DNA of 43,941 nucleotides from the NCBI GenBank assembly GCA_016789005.1, contig JAEURA010000098.1:1-43941 (forward strand). The letters are read 5' to 3'. The translations under genes and the position numbers were made by a program. The stretch is from Anaerolineae bacterium (lineage in GTDB: Bacteria > Chloroflexota > Anaerolineae > Aggregatilineales > Phototrophicaceae). Under the pieces are notes generated by a model that was not told where the DNA came from, ran no database searches, and saw nothing but the letters and a program-made list of their open reading frames with translations. Each line of letters begins with the position of its first letter. The stretch's first letter is position 1. This document shows, piece by piece, positions 8,159-15,484 of the stretch.

Positions 8159-8212
8159 ATCAAAGGGCAAAAGACTCAGAGATCATCGATCAGAGATTCA
8201 GAGGACAAAACC

Positions 8213-11200
8213 CTAAATAGGGACAAACCCAACCACCACCCGAAACCCGACGTCGTTGTTCCGCCCACTCGGGCCGCTCCCGTAGCGGAAAGCGGCGCGG
8301 GCGTTGAACTGATCGTCGTACCACGAACCGCCGCGCAGCACGCGGCGAACATCCGTGCGGCTTACATCATCCCGCCCATCACCTGCGTCGTAAGGATAGG
8401 GGTGCGCCTCCTGATCATAAATCGTGGTGGTCCAGGTGTAGGCGTTGCCGGAAAGATCGAAAACGCCTTCCGGCGTGGCATTGTCGAAGATGCCGACCGG
8501 CGTCGAGCGGCGCAGGTGGCTCTCGAAGGTGTTGCAGCGGGCGGAAATGAACGTCGCGCCATAGGGGAACCGGCGTCCGTCTTTGCCCCGTGCGGCAGCC
8601 TCGAATTCGACTTCGGTGGGGAGGCGGAAGACCCTCAGCGCATTGCCCCTCACCCCCGACCCCTCTCCCACAAGCCCGGCAGTTGAACGATGCACGATTT
8701 CGTTCCAACTTTCACTGCCCCTCACCCCCGACCCCTCACCCCCAAGGGGCGCGGGGAGAAAAGCAGACCGAATACGTTCCAATGCCGCCGCCAGATCGCG
8801 TTCAACCAGTGCCGCGGACAGGCGCACAAAGCGAATGCCGAGCGACTCGAGCAAGGCTTGGCGTTCGGCGTCGGCGCGCTGCTGATCGGGCAGATCATGA
8901 ATGCTGCCGTCGATTTCGACCGCCAGACGTTCTTGCGGGCAGTAGAAATCGAGGACGAACACCCCTACAGCTTCCTGCCGCCGGAACTTGCGCCCATCAA
9001 GCTGACGATTCCGCAGCGCCTGCCACAAAAGCTCCTCACTGGCGGTCGCCTGCCGCCGCAGTCGGCGTGCGACTTCTGTCATCTTCGCCGCCAGTTCCAG
9101 CGAGATCACCCACCGCTCTTGCCTCCCCTCTCCCCTTGTGGGAGAGAGGTCGGGGGTGAGGACTTCCCCTTCTGCTCTCCCCGGCGTAGAGGGGTTAAGG
9201 GTAAGCGCTTCTCCCCTCTCCCCCCTTGTGGGAGAGAGGTCGGGGGTGAGGGCTTCCCCCTCTGCACTCCACGGCGCAGAGGGGTTAAGGGTAAGCACTT
9301 CTCCCCTCTCCCCTTGTGGGAGAGGGGTCGGGGGTGAGGGGTGCGTTGAAGGAAAAGCATTCGCCGTCAGCCACGCACAGTACGCCCGTGCCTCGAACCA
9401 CGTCACGCCGACGACGGGCTGTGCCGGGTGATTGAAGCGGGCATCGTTCCAGTACTCAGGCTCGCGGAAAACTTTGCCAGAGGGATACCATTCATCAAGC
9501 TGCTGCTCAAACCGCTCATCGCTCCAATTACGGATGGTGATCCAGTCACCCGCCTGCTGTGAGGTGATCCGATTCTGCCTTACCAGGCTGCGGATATGAT
9601 CTTCGCTCCAATCCTGCAGCGTTTTGCGATTCTCCCGCCACTGACGCTTGCCGCCCTCATTCGATCCTTCACCCCTGAGCCACGCCTTCGCCTCGGCGGT
9701 GTCCCACCACTGCTCTTCCTCATACCCGCCCGCTGCCACGAACAGCGCGTATTCGGCGTTGGTCACCGGGAACCTGCCGATCTGGAACGGCGCGAGTTCG
9801 ACGGTGTGCGCCGGTTTTTCGTCGTCGTATCCGCTTGCGTCGTCGCCAATGGGGTACGTCCCGCCGTCGATGCTGACCAGGGGCGGCAGCAGGTAGTCAC
9901 CATACGCGCCCGTTCGCCTCTCGAAGCGCGGGTCGCCCAGGATGCCCAGCGCCTCGCCCGCCGCGATGCGTGCCCGCAGGTCGGCGCTCATATCGTGCGT
10001 GCGGGCGATCAGGGCATTTTGAATTTCGCGCTTGAGGTCGGCATCGACCTTGACCTCCGCTGAGGCAGCACAGCGCGCCGCCAGCGGCAGGTTGTGCGGG
10101 ATGAGCGCGCGGATGAAGGCGTTCGGGTCCTTCGCCATCGGGGCGGCGGTCAGCGTGGTTTCTTCCCATCCGGTCTGCGGCAGCGGCGGCAGCGGATCGC
10201 CATCGGCAAGGGCGGCGAGCGTTTCATCCAGGGACGGGCGGACCTGATCCGCCGCCCATTCGACGTGGACGAGCGCGGAGTTCGGGTTCTCTGCCAGTTG
10301 GCGCGCCGCGAAGAACTCCTGAAGCAGCTGGTGGAAGAAGGCGATCTCGTACTGCGTGATGTCCTCGTCCAGCACGTTGAGCGCGATCCCCGCCTTGAGG
10401 ATGTCCTCGCTGCGGGGATGGGCGAGAAGATCGCAGGCGTCGTCGTAGTCAATGCGCACCTGCGCGCCTTCCGTCTCCAAGCCTTTCACCTGCATGGTGA
10501 ACGCCAGCGCCGACAGCCTGGGGATCAGCACGCCGCGTTCCGGCAGGTCGAAGGGGCTGCGCCATTTGCCAAGGCTCAGCTTCTGGTGATCATGCCCGGT
10601 CAGCAGGGTGTCCGGCTCAAACAGATCGCCGTTGATCTCGCGGTAGAGGACCTGACGGACAAAGCCGGTGAACAGCGACGCGCGCCCTTTGGGGACGGCG
10701 CGCGTCGCTTCGACCTGTTCGCACAGCAGCTTGAGGAAATATGGCGTCTGGAACAGGCTGAACTGCGGCGATCCATCCAGTTCGCGCCAGATCAGCGCCT
10801 CGTGCGCCGGGATGTAGACGTTCAGGAAGCGGCGCACCTGCTCGGCGCTCATCGGCTGAACCTCGATTTGCGGCACGCGCAGGTCCGGGCTGCTCAGGCT
10901 GGCGCTGTAGTCGAGGCTGCGGCAGGAGAAGATCAGCCGATTGCCCAAGTGCGCTGCCTCCTGGGCAAAACTGCGCCACAAGCCGACGCGGGCGTGGTAC
11001 TCGGCGGCGCTGCGGTGCGGCATCTCGTTGAGCGCATCCAGCAGCAGCAGCGCCGTGCCAGACTTGAGATAGGTATCGAGCGGCGGCAGATTCGGGTAGC
11101 GCTCGCTCCAGCGCGCTTCCAGCCAGGCGCGCGGGTCGAGCAGCACGCCATCGGCGCGGGGGCGGTAGCCGTTAAGTTGAATGAAAAAGGTGATGGTATC

Positions 11201-12070
11201 GCCTGTTTCGCCATCATCGCGCAGGCGGTCGATGCTGTGATCCAGCTGCAAACGGCGCAGCAGCGTCGACTTGCCGGACCCTGGCGCGCCAAGCAGCACG
11301 AACGCCGGATCAGGTACTTTCGCCAGCACATCGCGCAGATCGCTGAAGCGGAAGTCTTCGGCGCGCTGCCAGCGCTGCGGGTCGCTTTCGCCCTTGTCCA
11401 GCAGCAGAGTCAGGTTGACGAAGCGGTTATCCAGCGCGTAGCGGGGCAGCGACCATTCGGCGATGCGACCGAGGCGGTATTCGGTCAGACTGGTCGGCTT
11501 GTGATCAGCGACCGCCCGCGCCTGCTCCACCGAAAGCACCACGTTCCCCGCCGGGTCGAGCACCGCCGCCAGCAGATCGGCGAGCGCCTGGGGCAGCGTA
11601 CGCGCCTCAACCGGCGCATGGTCGAACACGCCGATCCGGTCCGCGCCGACGGCGGGAGCGGGCGCGTCAAAATCTCGCTTTAGGGCGGTGAGCAGCCGTT
11701 CCAGCGCGGTCTGCAGGTCGGCGCGGGCGTCAATGTAGTTATAGGCGTACAGGCGGCTGTGCAGGTCGCACGCCTGAATGTACAGCGGATAGATCGGTTT
11801 ACGATTCTGGTCGAAGTAGAACCACTCGCGGTGGACTTCCTTGCGATACGGCATCGACGCCGCCGAGAGCAGCAGGACCATCCGCCCGCATTCGCGCAGC
11901 GCCGTCTCGATGGTGATATCCCAGTTCTCGCCTTCGGGGATGTCGCTCGTATCGCGAAACACCCGCACGCCGGCAGCATTTAGATCAGCTTCGATCTGGG
12001 CGGCAACAGCTTGATCTGGGCGGGCATACGAGATGAAGACGTAAAGCTCGTCGGCAGGGTGCTTATCCAT
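8213..12070 (-). CDS. DGR target: TIR - NACHT NTPase - FGE/C-type-lectin protein with inserted DUF559 nuclease domain
   Basis: A 1285-residue multidomain protein. Residues 8-130 are a TIR domain ([14 protein letters not shown]; candidate catalytic Glu82 in [10 protein letters not shown]). Residues about 255-600 are a NACHT/STAND NTPase with Walker [10 protein letters not shown] at 261-269, Walker [12 protein letters not shown] at 340-350, an [11 protein letters not shown] sensor at 378-388 and a winged-helix [16 protein letters not shown] at 577-592. A helical linker follows. The FGE-sulfatase/C-type-lectin domain spans about 729-906 and 1143-1282 ([65 protein letters not shown]). It is split by a 239-residue insertion with a DUF559 nuclease fold. 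The last 40 residues are the VR. By family logic, ligand binding at the variable FGE surface would drive NACHT oligomerisation and TIR NADase signalling or cell death; this is inferred. The ribosome site GAGG is 6 bases before the ATG. Confidence 0.95.
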   Translation of the reverse strand: MDKHPADELYVFISYARPDQAVAAQIEADLNAAGVRVFRDTSDIPEGENWDITIETALRECGRMVLLLSAASMPYRKEVHREWFYFDQNRKPIYPLYIQACDLHSRLYAYNYIDARADLQTALERLLTALKRDFDAPAPAVGADRIGVFDHAPVEARTLPQALADLLAAVLDPAGNVVLSVEQARAVADHKPTSLTEYRLGRIAEWSLPRYALDNRFVNLTLLLDKGESDPQRWQRAEDFRFSDLRDVLAKVPDPAFVLLGAPGSGKSTLLRRLQLDHSIDRLRDDGETGDTITFFIQLNGYRPRADGVLLDPRAWLEARWSERYPNLPPLDTYLKSGTALLLLDALNEMPHRSAAEYHARVGLWRSFAQEAAHLGNRLIFSCRSLDYSASLSSPDLRVPQIEVQPMSAEQVRRFLNVYIPAHEALIWRELDGSPQFSLFQTPYFLKLLCEQVEATRAVPKGRASLFTGFVRQVLYREINGDLFEPDTLLTGHDHQKLSLGKWRSPFDLPERGVLIPRLSALAFTMQVKGLETEGAQVRIDYDDACDLLAHPRSEDILKAGIALNVLDEDITQYEIAFFHQLLQEFFAARQLAENPNSALVHVEWAADQVRPSLDETLAALADGDPLPPLPQTGWEETTLTAAPMAKDPNAFIRALIPHNLPLAARCAASAEVKVDADLKREIQNALIARTHDMSADLRARIAAGEALGILGDPRFERRTGAYGDYLLPPLVSIDGGTYPIGDDASGYDDEKPAHTVELAPFQIGRFPVTNAEYALFVAAGGYEEEQWWDTAEAKAWLRGEGSNEGGKRQWRENRKTLQDWSEDHIRSLVRQNRITSQQAGDWITIRNWSDERFEQQLDEWYPSGKVFREPEYWNDARFNHPAQPVVGVTWFEARAYCAWLTANAFPSTHPSPPTPLPQGERGEVLTLNPSAPWSAEGEALTPDLSPTRGERGEALTLNPSTPGRAEGEVLTPDLSPTRGEGRQERWVISLELAAKMTEVARRLRRQATASEELLWQALRNRQLDGRKFRRQEAVGVFVLDFYCPQERLAVEIDGSIHDLPDQQRADAERQALLESLGIRFVRLSAALVERDLAAALERIRSAFLPAPLGGEGSGVRGSESWNEIVHRSTAGLVGEGSGVRGNALRVFRLPTEVEFEAAARGKDGRRFPYGATFISARCNTFESHLRRSTPVGIFDNATPEGVFDLSGNAYTWTTTIYDQEAHPYPYDAGDGRDDVSRTDVRRVLRGGSWYDDQFNARAAFRYGSGPSGRNNDVGFRVVVGFVPI
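8221..8342 (-). repeat. DGR variable repeat (VR) in the target gene
   Basis: The 122-base counterpart of the TR, encoding target residues about 1243-1283, just before the stop codon. Thirteen codons differ from the TR, all by changes at TR adenines. The variable residues are 1251-1253, 1255, 1261, 1263-1266, 1268, 1269, 1273 and 1274, now Tyr, Asp, Asp, Phe, Phe, Tyr, Gly, Ser, Gly, Ser, Gly, Asp and Val. Substitutions are 11 A-to-G and 6 A-to-T. The repeat overlaps the terminal GGSW...FRVVVGF core of the FGE/C-type-lectin fold, the usual location for DGR variation. The RT-proximal end (29 bases) has no template adenine, so the initiation-of-mutagenic-homing site there cannot be told apart from a distinct TR version. 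Confidence 0.97.
8747..9118 (-). other. DUF559 (Vsr/PD-(D/E)XK-like endonuclease) domain inside the target protein
   Basis: Residues about 985-1108 of the target. The segment runs from [20 protein letters not shown] through [17 protein letters not shown] to [18 protein letters not shown] and [17 protein letters not shown]. This is the DUF559 pattern, with probable metal-binding Asp1041, Glu1052 and Asp1054 retained. The fold is related to very-short-patch-repair and restriction endonucleases. The catalytic-looking residues are intact, so the domain may be active. It has no start codon context of its own and is translated only as part of the target reading frame. Confidence 0.85.
9126..9341. 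repeat. Tandem 88-89-bp repeat units in the DUF559 cassette
   Basis: Three palindromic cores of the CTCCCCTTGTGGGAGAG type occur at 9126-9162, 9211-9251 and 9301-9341. They are separated by near-identical spacers containing AGAGGGGTTAAGGGTAAG. GGGGGTGAG recurs at 9153, 9242 and 9330. The units are translated in the target as [20 protein letters not shown] and a near copy of it. They lie on the upstream side of the DUF559 domain only. Variation in copy number would preserve frame only if the change in length is a multiple of three. Confidence 0.85.
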
Positions 12071-12144
12071 CGGACGCCTCGGTAAGGGCAGCGCGAGTTT
12101 AGTAATAGTCTAGCGCGAAAAGCGCCCAAAACAAGCAGCGCCCT

Positions 12145-13449
12145 TCATCCCTCGTCTGCCCCTCTCGCCGCCAGGGCGTCCATCCATGCCTGCGCCAGAC
12201 CCGCGTGCGGCATGCCGTTCTCGTAGAGCGATGGCACAACCCAGGCGAACGTATCTGGCGATTCCCACCAGACGGCGAACTGCAAATAGCTGAGCAGCGC
12301 CGCCGGGTAGTCGCCCATCTGATCGCGCAGGGTGATCGACGCCCAAAGCAGCGGCTCCACCTCCTCCTCGAAGCCGGCGAAATGCAGCGCGATGGCGAGG
12401 TTGTGCTGGGCGATAGCGATCTCGAAGGCGTCGTCGGTAGCGAAGGCGGCGTTCAGCCCTTCGCGGAAATGGCGCACCGCAACGTTCCAGTTGCCGCTCA
12501 CCGCTGCCAGCGTGCCGAGCTGCTGGCGCAGCCGGTTCTGCCGCCCGGCGTCTGCGCCGACCGCGCCCAGTGCATCCTGAAGGGCGTTCGCCGCCGTCTC
12601 CCAGTCGCCCGCTTCAGATGCCACGCAGGCATCGTCCAGCAGACGGGTGACGTCCGGAATATCTTCGGTCTGCACGAAGCAGGGTCCATAGCGCCAGCCG
12701 CGCCAGTCGAGGATCGCCTGCTGCTCCGCTTCCAGGTCGCCCAGACGCGGCGTCAGGTCTTCGACGGCGTTCGGGTAGGACTCCGGCTGGTTCAGGGCGA
12801 TGATCTCGGTCTCGTAGACGCTTTCGCCGGCATTCGTCGCGTCGGCGGTATAGTCGTGGGCGCTGACTGTCGTCCGCGCCCGCAGTTGATAGCGCCCCGT
12901 CCCCGGCAGATAGATCGTCGTGTCCAGCACCTCTTCGCGGTGATCCGGTCCGCCGGATTCAAACTCCGCCGCCGCCGAATCGACGAACTGGTAGTCGCCC
13001 TCGGCACTCGCCGCCTTCAGCCATACTTCGATTCCCACACTCCCCGCCCCACCGCTGTCGGCGGTCCACAGGCTGCGCCAGGTCGCCCGCAGGCGAATCC
13101 CCCTGCCGGTATTGACGACGAAATACTCGGTCCCACTGCTCCAGCCCGGCATCGTCTCGATGTGTACGCCGCCCGGCGCGAAGACCAGGTAGGGGTCGGC
13201 GACGTTCAGCACGCTGACCGCGCTGTCGTCCGGCGTGTCATAGGCGACGTAGCCGGCAGCGGAAGTCGCCTGCACCGTCATCGGCGGCACGTAGACGGTC
13301 GGCGGCGGCGCGGGGGTCGGTGTGGTCAGCGCCGCCACCTGCACATCGACAGCAGTGCAGGCTGCGACGGCAGGAAGCGCCATAAGGATCAGGACGATTC
13401 GCGCCGCCCAGCGCCGGCATATTTCGTTCACCCGCTCCCGTCCGTGCAC
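12145..13449 (-). CDS. Probable lipoprotein with C-terminal TPR-like helices
   Basis: The product is 434 residues. It starts with a short basic segment and a hydrophobic stretch ending in a lipobox (VLILMALPAVAAC), so it is likely a membrane-anchored lipoprotein. A Pro/Thr linker follows (TTPTPAPPPTVYVPP). Residues about 70-230 are beta-rich, with YVAYDTPDDSAVSVLNVADP and GTGRYQLRARTTVSA. The C-terminal 150 residues are helical, TPR-like (ACVASEAGDWETAANALQDA, NWNVAVRHFREGLNAAF, AIAQHNLAIALHFAGFEEEV). The start is a GTG at 13449, 4 bases after the sensor kinase stop, which suggests translational coupling with the two-component genes. It may sense or process a surface signal, but no function is recognised. 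The 74 bases before the DGR target start hold only a weak promoter-like sequence. Confidence 0.75.
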   Translation of the reverse strand: MHGRERVNEICRRWAARIVLILMALPAVAACTAVDVQVAALTTPTPAPPPTVYVPPMTVQATSAAGYVAYDTPDDSAVSVLNVADPYLVFAPGGVHIETMPGWSSGTEYFVVNTGRGIRLRATWRSLWTADSGGAGSVGIEVWLKAASAEGDYQFVDSAAAEFESGGPDHREEVLDTTIYLPGTGRYQLRARTTVSAHDYTADATNAGESVYETEIIALNQPESYPNAVEDLTPRLGDLEAEQQAILDWRGWRYGPCFVQTEDIPDVTRLLDDACVASEAGDWETAANALQDALGAVGADAGRQNRLRQQLGTLAAVSGNWNVAVRHFREGLNAAFATDDAFEIAIAQHNLAIALHFAGFEEEVEPLLWASITLRDQMGDYPAALLSYLQFAVWWESPDTFAWVVPSLYENGMPHAGLAQAWMDALAARGADEG

Positions 13450-13453
13450 AGCC

Positions 13454-14641
13454 TCACCCTTCCGACTTCGGCAGATCGATGGTCATCGTCGTGCCCACGC
13501 CGACCCGGCTCTGGGCAGTGATCGTCCCGCCGTGCATTTCGATGATTTTGCGGACAATCGACAGCCCCAGCCCGCTGCCGCTGCCGTGCGAGCGCGCCCG
13601 CACCAGCGGCTCGAAGATGCGATCCGGCAGATAGTCCGGGGGGATGCCCTCGCCGTTATCCATGAACTGAATGCGATAGACGCCGTTCACATCCTCTAAC
13701 CGTATCTGCAAGCGCCCGTTTGCGCCAGAATACTTGAGGCTGTTGTCGATCAGATTCTCGAAGGCACGCACCAGCAGGTCGCGGTCGCCGCGCACGACCC
13801 GACCGCTGGAGGGCGCTTCGACCTGAAGCGTCTTGCCCTCGCGCAGCGCCCGCTCGTCCTGGGCATAGACCGCCTCTTCCAGCAGGTCCGCCAGGTCGAG
13901 CGGCTGAAGCTGAAGCGGCACATACGCCAGGCGGGCGTCGAAGAGCATGCTGTCCACCAGCCGGGTGAGGCGCTGCGCCTCGTCTTCGATGGTCCGCGCC
14001 GACCGCCGCCAGGACTCCGGATCGTCGGCGGACGACTGACTGAGGTTGGAGGCGTGCCCGATGATCGCCGCCAGCGGGTTGCGCATGTCGTGGACGATGC
14101 GGCGGATGAAGTTCTCGTAGAAGGTGTTCTGCGAAGCGCTCGCCTGCACCGGGCGGCAGATCAGCGCGTAGGTCCCGCGCTCCAGCGGGATCGCCTGGAG
14201 GGAGCGCCCCGCTTCGCCGATGGGGATGGTTTGCAGCAGCGTCCGCCCGGTCTCGCCGGCGCGATCCAGCAGGTCCGCCGCCTGCGGGTCGAGTTCGCCG
14301 CGCGCGTCCAGCAGGTCGGCGGCGGGGTCGCTGTGCCACAGCACTTTGCCCCGGCTGTTCACCCAGATGATGCCCTCGTTGAGCGCCGACGCCATCGCCT
14401 GTAACTGGCGCAGGCGATGCCGGGCGAGGCGACGCGAACGGGCGAGGTTGATGACGGCGACCAGCAGCAGCCCGACACCGCTCATCAGCCAGACGATGAC
14501 CAGCGTCGAGGCGAAGCGGATGGAGATCAGCGTCAGGCTGAACTGATCGGCGAGGCTGAGCAGGTAAGCGGTCAGCGCACCCCACAGGATCAGCCCCAGA
14601 GCGTAGATCAGTCGGTACAGGGTGAGGCGTTTGCCCGGCAT
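13454..14641 (-). CDS. Membrane sensor histidine kinase
   Basis: A 395-residue kinase. Two transmembrane helices lie at about 9-30 and 45-66 with only a short loop between, so it has no large external sensor. A small PAS-like segment (LNEGIIWVNSRGKVLWHSDP) follows at 87-106. The HisKA phosphoacceptor is His184 in RRIVHDMRNPLAAIIGHA. The HATPase domain has the N box RAFENLIDNSLKYSG (292-306), G1 MDNGEGIPPD and G2 SHGSGSGLGLSIVRKI. All core residues are present. The start ATG at 14641 is 11 bases after the response regulator stop. Together with the regulator upstream and the lipoprotein downstream it forms a likely three-gene operon. The signal is unknown. Confidence 0.93.
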   Translation of the reverse strand: MPGKRLTLYRLIYALGLILWGALTAYLLSLADQFSLTLISIRFASTLVIVWLMSGVGLLLVAVINLARSRRLARHRLRQLQAMASALNEGIIWVNSRGKVLWHSDPAADLLDARGELDPQAADLLDRAGETGRTLLQTIPIGEAGRSLQAIPLERGTYALICRPVQASASQNTFYENFIRRIVHDMRNPLAAIIGHASNLSQSSADDPESWRRSARTIEDEAQRLTRLVDSMLFDARLAYVPLQLQPLDLADLLEEAVYAQDERALREGKTLQVEAPSSGRVVRGDRDLLVRAFENLIDNSLKYSGANGRLQIRLEDVNGVYRIQFMDNGEGIPPDYLPDRIFEPLVRARSHGSGSGLGLSIVRKIIEMHGGTITAQSRVGVGTTMTIDLPKSEG

Positions 14642-14652
14642 GGCGCGACCTT

Positions 14653-15375
14653 TCACGGGGCGACCAGACGATAGCCAACACCGTGTACCGTCTCGATCAA
14701 TTCGTCGCGCTGAAGCCCCAGCTTGCGGCGCAGCGCCGCGATGTGGCGGTCGACGGTGCGCTCGTAGCCCACCCAGGTGTAATCCCAGACGTTGGTCAGC
14801 AGCTCTTCGCGCGTCCACTGGCGGTTCGGGTGGCGCGCCAGAAATGCCAGCAGCGCGAACTCGATAGGCGTCAGGTCGATCTGCCTGCCGCCGATGCTGA
14901 CGCGGAAATGCTCGATGTCGATCTGCATCTCCGCCCCCACCGTCAGGATGCGGGGCTGCGTGCTGGCGGTCGACTCCTTACGGATGTGCTGCACGGCGCT
15001 GAGGGTGGCGCGAATCTGGCTGGCGAGCGCGTTGTTGTCCCAGGGCTTAGTGACGAAAGCTATCGCCCCCTGCCCCAGGCTTTCGACCTGCCATTCCGGG
15101 TACGACGTGAGCATGATGATCGGCACGAAGCGCGACCGGGCGCGCAGCTGCCGGCAGACCTCCAGCCCGCTCATCTGCTGCGGATCGCTCTCGTCCAGGA
15201 CGACATCCAGCAGCACCAGGTCGGGCGCGTGCTTGTCCACCAGAGCCAGCGCCTCGACGCCGCCAGAGGCGACCAGCACCGCATAGCCGATGCGCTTGAG
15301 AAAGGCGCTGAGGGCAGAGCGGATGTTCTCTTCGTCATCGACGATCAGGATGGTCTGGCGCGTTTCGGTCAACAT
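14653..15375 (-). CDS. OmpR/PhoB-type response regulator
   Basis: A 240-residue DNA-binding regulator. The receiver domain has acidic residues DDEEN at 13-17, the phosphoacceptor Asp57 in DLVLLDVV, Thr90 and Lys110 (FVTKPWD). A slightly long loop after Asp57 (DESDPQQMSG) is unusual. The winged helix includes LTPIEFALLAFLARHPNRQW, RTVDRHIAALRRKLG and TVHGVGYRLVAP. It should be phosphorylated by the adjacent kinase. I chose the ATG at 15375; a TTG at 15393 is in frame but less likely. It diverges from the glutamine-synthetase-like operon, so its binding sites could lie in the 109-base gap. Confidence 0.95.
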   Translation of the reverse strand: MLTETRQTILIVDDEENIRSALSAFLKRIGYAVLVASGGVEALALVDKHAPDLVLLDVVLDESDPQQMSGLEVCRQLRARSRFVPIIMLTSYPEWQVESLGQGAIAFVTKPWDNNALASQIRATLSAVQHIRKESTASTQPRILTVGAEMQIDIEHFRVSIGGRQIDLTPIEFALLAFLARHPNRQWTREELLTNVWDYTWVGYERTVDRHIAALRRKLGLQRDELIETVHGVGYRLVAP

Positions 15376-15393
15376 GGCGTCCCGGTCGATCAA

Positions 15394-15421
15394 TTGTCAG
15401 ACGGCGATAGCCTGATATGAT
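15394..15421 (+). promoter_or_regulatory. Sigma-70-type promoter for the glutamine-synthetase-like operon
   Basis: TTGTCA (15394-15399), a 16-base spacer and TATGAT (15416-15421) are present. They lie in an AT-richer island between divergent genes. Transcription would start near 15428, leaving a 57-base leader before the ATG at 15485. This is a match to consensus only. Confidence 0.5.
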
Positions 15422-15484
15422 AGTCAGAATCCTTAAAACGCAAGTCTATAAACCTTCATCTCAACCCACCTGCGGGAGAAACCG

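Larger units (their letters stand above)
8640..9361 (-). mobile_element. DUF559 cassette inserted in frame in the FGE domain, with 5-bp duplication and 29-bp inverted ends
   Basis: The FGE domain reads continuously if this piece is removed: CAWLTANA joins LRVFRLPTE, the normal family order. The sequence GCATT (plus strand) is present at both edges, 8640-8644 and 9357-9361, as expected for a 5-bp target duplication. Just inside, bases 8646-8674 and 9313-9341 are perfect 29-base inverted copies of the dispersed palindromic repeat. The inserted DNA is 712 bases and the net gain 717 bases, exactly 239 codons. The content is DUF559 (8747-9118) plus tandem repeat units (9126-9341). No transposase is encoded, so movement would need help in trans. 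DUF559 genes are often embedded in such repeats, which suggests the pair moves together; that is an inference. Confidence 0.8.

Noticed and set aside
9126..9341. CRISPR-like array
   Set aside because: The spacers between palindromic cores are nearly identical to each other, the units are about 88 bases, and no cas gene is present. This is tandem duplication.
8640..9361. DUF559 as a separate gene antisense or nested in the target
   Set aside because: The domain is in the same strand and frame as the target, with no stop before or after it and no start with a ribosome site. It is translated as part of the target protein.
10094..11683. 529-codon open frame on the plus strand inside the target gene
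   Set aside because: It is opposite the NACHT region, which has intact Walker motifs on the minus strand. It is a shadow frame.
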